A stretch of 64,000 nt of DNA, taken from contig NC_079209.1 in the NCBI RefSeq assembly GCF_026745355.1, positions 47,693,461 to 47,757,460 of the forward strand, read 5' to 3'. This stretch comes from Beta vulgaris subsp. vulgaris. Taxonomy: Eukaryota > Streptophyta > Magnoliopsida > Caryophyllales > Amaranthaceae. A program made the position numbers and the translations under genes. The notes beneath the pieces are model-generated. The model ran no database searches, was not told the DNA's origin, and saw nothing but the letters and a program-made list of their open reading frames with translations. Shown here in pieces: positions 61,011 through 64,000 of this stretch. How positions within the stretch are numbered: position 1 is the stretch's first letter; each line of letters starts with the position of its first letter.

Positions 61011-61398
61011 ATATAAAAAAAAACTAAATTTGCATAGAATTATCCAATAATTTTTTTTACTTACATGTAAATTCTTTTTGAAAACAAACTCACAAAATCT
61101 CGTTGGTTGATTCTTTTCTTTTTGAAAATTATTTTAAAACATTAATTAGATAATAGGTTTTCAAACACTTCTTGTAATATAATAACAAGGCGATTAATAA
61201 AATAAAATCATGCAATTAAGTCAATGTTAATAATGATTTTAATTTGAAAGGTTAATAAAATACAAATGTATTAGCCAACTAATATACAATCTTAAATCAA
61301 TGTCAATATTTTGTTTTATTTGCTCTAGATTTTTCTTTTTAAAAAGAAAAGGGTGCATACTTTCGACTTTAGTGTTTCCAACTTCCACAAACACTTCC

Positions 61399-61422
61399 CC
61401 TAAAAAAAAAAAAAAAAAAAAA
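61399..61422. repeat. Poly(A) run
   Basis: About 22 consecutive A bases flanked by two copies of ACTTCCACAAACACYTC (61379 and 61423), a direct repeat that may be a target-site duplication of a lost or minimal retroposon. Confidence 0.7.
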
Positions 61423-61476
61423 ACTTCCACAAACACCTCTTCTCCTCTAATATACTACCCTTTTTGTATATAAAAA

Positions 61477-64000
61477 CTAGTGTGTGACCCGCGCTATGCC
61501 CCGAGTGTTACTATTAACATTTTTATATGGTTTAACTCGTGTGTTTATTATTTATGGAAATCATATTATAACCTTTTAATCATTTGTAATACCATGTAGT
61601 TAGTAAATTGCGCTATGCATGGGATAATTTTGACCAGAATTCATTGTCATTCTTACTTTTGGGACAGTGGAAATATGTCAAGTGTGTGTTAAAAATCAAT
61701 AATTTTATCTTTTGGCAGAAATGAGACATAGCAATTTTTTTTTGGCAGACAATGCTTTTATTGTAGTTGCTAAGCATCATAATCTTTTCGGTTGCTGCTT
61801 CGATTCGAGCTTTGCTATATACTTGGTTGGCTACTTATTGGCAGTAGGGTTGTCCTGTTGATCTTCTTTCCTGCATTTTTGTTATATGCATAATACAGGT
61901 GTTAGTTTTTGTAATGATTGTTATGGTAATTATTTGTATAGATTTTGTGAGTGCAGTGTCTTACACAATGTTTATGTTCCTCTTTTTTGTGGTATTTTCT
62001 GCTTCTTCATTTTGGGTTGGTTCACCAAGGAATTGACCTTTTATATGTGTGTCTTCACCACTGTCATCAAATACTTCGCTTCCTTGGCTTCCCGTTTAAG
62101 AGTTTTTGCATTTATGATGTCTGCATCTTGGCCTTCTTCTGGAATTACCAATATCATGTATGTGTTAATAATCGTTTACAACAATAAATTAATTTATTTT
62201 GTTGTTTTATACTTTTTTAATGCTTGCCATTTTCTTTGTGTTGCTGTTCCTCCTACGATTTTTCTAGTTGGTAGTTTGTCTCAAATGTCCTTTGGCAAAT
62301 CAGCTTAGTTGTCTCACTCCTTGTGCTGAGCTTGACCCTGAACGCAAATTGTTTTCCAATACAAATTTGTAGGCGGTCTATCACCTTCTCATTGCCATTT
62401 TCCTGCAATGTATTTTTTATGCCAGTAATTGTAAAGTGGCATCTGTGTGAGAGGGATTGGTGGGATATTTCTTAATTTTCATATTACCTTTTTTAATAAC
62501 ACTTTCAGCTTCCTTATCGAATAATGCAAGTGGAACGCATGCGCTCCAGTCATCGATGTTAACTATTAGAAGATACATGTAGTTGTGAGGAGGTGAACAT
62601 AGTAATTTATCAGTCATGAGATTGGAGGAAAACCAAGTCAAGCAAGCAAAGTCAAGCTTTGCATAGAACATCAGTTAAATCACTATTGTATAAGATCATA
62701 AAGTTATGAAGAAAAGCATCATTAAGTTTTACTAACATTATGTTGTAGTAATTAGTGTTAATGCTTTGGAAAGACTGTAAGAAAATTTATTGTCAACCAT
62801 CATTTTGTTATTGGTGTTTACCTTATCTTTTGGGTATTTGACCACAACGTCACAATTGGTCCAGTATAAAGTCTCATCGATCTTGGTCTTGCATGCGTCG
62901 CAAGAGTTGTAATGCCATTTTTTGTGAAGATTTATGCTTGTAATTGTGGCACTGCAAGTAAAAGTCTCCTGTAGATTTTGATTTTTAATTGAAATATTTT
63001 TTTTTTGTTGAGGTATTTGGTAAAGAATTTTTTTTAAAAACTATCCTAGATTAGTGTGTTATGAGTCATATGTTCCCTTTTCTCTTGGGTCCTGTTGCAA
63101 AATGTATTATAGCTTTGTTCTGTTCCGGAACATGGCTTGTTCTGGTGCTTCATGTGGGTGTGGCTGCAATGCTTTAATTGGTCTCATTTCATCCCCCCCT
63201 AATTATGCATGCATGATTTGGTTAGTGGTTTTTTTTGTGCATTAATGTTTGTTTTGAGAATACATTATTTGAAATGATTTTTGGGTTTTTGATGACGTAC
63301 CTTTGTTTGAAGCCTTCTGATTCTGGAATGTCTTTGTTGAAGTATATTTTTGTTGCGCTAGTTGAGTTCAACTGGTATCTTCCTGTAAGACATGTATGTC
63401 GTGTCATTAGTGCATAATTTATTCCACCGAATTGTATAGAAGTTATGCTTACATCACACATGATCATATTATGTCGAGTTACGTATTTATTGTTTTGATT
63501 ATATTTTAGTTTTCTGTTTTTCTTTCTCTTACCTTGGTACATGTTCACTTTTGTCGAAGTGATGATTACTCTTTGCAGGTTTTCTCTTTTGTTTTCTCGG
63601 TGTCGATCAAATCTGCTTTCACTCCCCACAAAAGTGATTGTCACCTTCAAATTGATGTATGAGTTGATTAGTACATTAGGGTAGTGAATCTCTTGTTTAA
63701 AATCCTTGTGTTTACTAAAGGAAGAGGGTGTCTTACTTTGAATCTTCGATATAAATTCTTCTTATTCGATTCTTGTTTGCTCCTACATTGACCCATGTTT
63801 TTTTCCTCAACTCCAGTTAGCAAGCCACCAACATCTACATTTTTCACATCAATAACCAATGAGTATAAGTTGTTAAAGATTTGATTAGTATAATATAGTA
63901 GTTGTCTGATTAGCATAGCAATTACTACATTAATAAATAATTACCTATGTTGTAGCCATTTTTGTTGTTTCGTTCGTTCAATCGGTCAAGTGGGTGTATC
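61477..64000 (-). mobile_element. 3' part of a Helitron-like element carrying an RPA gene
   Basis: On the minus strand the element would end at 61477 with ...CGCGGGTCACACACTAG, where CTAG followed by T is the Helitron 3' signature, preceded by a GC-rich, imperfect hairpin (GGGGCATAGCGCGGG). Upstream on the same strand are exons of an RPA1-like protein, a common passenger of plant Helitrons. The Rep/helicase part and the 5' TC end would lie beyond the window. The hairpin is degenerate, so the assignment rests on the combination of signals. Confidence 0.55.
62253..63916 (-). pseudogene. RPA1-like (replication protein A large subunit) gene, partly decayed
   Basis: Single-stranded-DNA-binding OB-fold protein. 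Recognised minus-strand pieces in order: a frame at 63916-63668 (SLVIDVKNVDVGG, DBD-B start); exon ending at 63533 (RVIITSTKVNMYQ); exon 63382-63301 (RYQLNSTSATKIYF, DIPESEGFK), which joins in phase; exon 62951-62822 with the C-terminal zinc ribbon (ATITSINLHKKWHYNSCDAC, then W..C); a frame at 62656-62488 (YMYLLIVNIDDWSACVP, LALFDKEAESV); and a last exon 62402-62253 (IGKQFAFRVKLSTRSE) ending in TAG. The join between the last two is out of phase with the donor I can see, and a region between 63300 and 62952 lacks readable sequence, so it is probably a pseudogene or my model is incomplete. One zinc-ribbon cysteine pair looks altered (YWTNCD). Confidence 0.6.

Noticed and set aside
61886..62308. 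Open frame on the plus strand with hydrophobic stretches
   Set aside because: It lies opposite and next to the 3' end of the minus-strand RPA-like gene; composition reflects T-rich sequence and no family is recognised.

Overview
The window is AT-rich nuclear DNA of a flowering plant. The evidence is spliced genes with GT-AG introns, a large P-class PPR gene, a galactinol synthase fragment, a plant group A MAPKK, a nuclear tRNA-Pro and a plant-type transposon load. Protein resemblance suggests a core eudicot, possibly Caryophyllales/Amaranthaceae; that placement is a guess. Most of the bases are transposon-derived.

Layout. 1-3766: 5' part of a decayed minus-strand Ty3/gypsy element (gag remnants and one LTR). 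4757-15532: eight-exon minus-strand MAPKK gene (MKK1/MKK2/MKK6 group, 353 codons); its long introns hold three Stowaway MITEs, a 1.06-kb TAA-flanked TIR element, another MITE and RTE-type LINE debris. 15940-24067: small MITE, SINE, then a nested complex in which a CAGTGGCGGA-type TIR element carries fragments of an MRT4-like ribosome-biogenesis gene, was invaded by a 5.2-kb hAT-type element (E1, perfect 8-bp TSD), and E1 in turn by a SINE; it abuts the last 82 codons of a truncated galactinol synthase gene. 24453-31590: copia-type solo LTR with a Stowaway inside, LINE and LTR debris, two more Stowaways. 31593-33452: intronless PPR gene. 34788-38290: MITEs, an 884-bp hAT-like element and a C-rich/G-rich inverted minisatellite. 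38788-42413: seven-exon minus-strand CFIm25 (NUDT21-like) gene. 42677-45427: gypsy solo LTR, itself carrying a SINE, inserted in a decayed copia element. 45428-49226: second hAT-type element (E2), homologous to E1 and inverted relative to it. 50290-54523: plus-strand gene for a small two-TM '60S ribosomal protein L18a-like' membrane protein. 56909-60745: six-exon minus-strand LYAR-type zinc-finger gene. 60934-61005: tRNA-Pro(UGG). 61477 to the end: 3' part of a minus-strand Helitron-like element with an RPA-type single-strand DNA-binding gene.

The host genes (MAPKK signalling, organelle RNA binding, pre-mRNA 3'-end processing, nucleolar growth regulation, membrane protein) look like unrelated housekeeping or regulatory loci; nothing suggests a cluster or pathway. 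I see no previously undescribed defence or metabolic system. The most unusual signals are in the transposons: subterminal short-repeat arrays in direct orientation at both ends of three elements, with one pentamer shared by elements of apparently different superfamilies; host-gene fragments caught in or beside TIR elements; an intron whose 5' splice site runs straight into a (TC)n microsatellite; and a 0.6-kb C-rich/G-rich hairpin-like minisatellite.

All exon models were read by eye from splice sites, phase and family resemblance. No alignment or database search was run.
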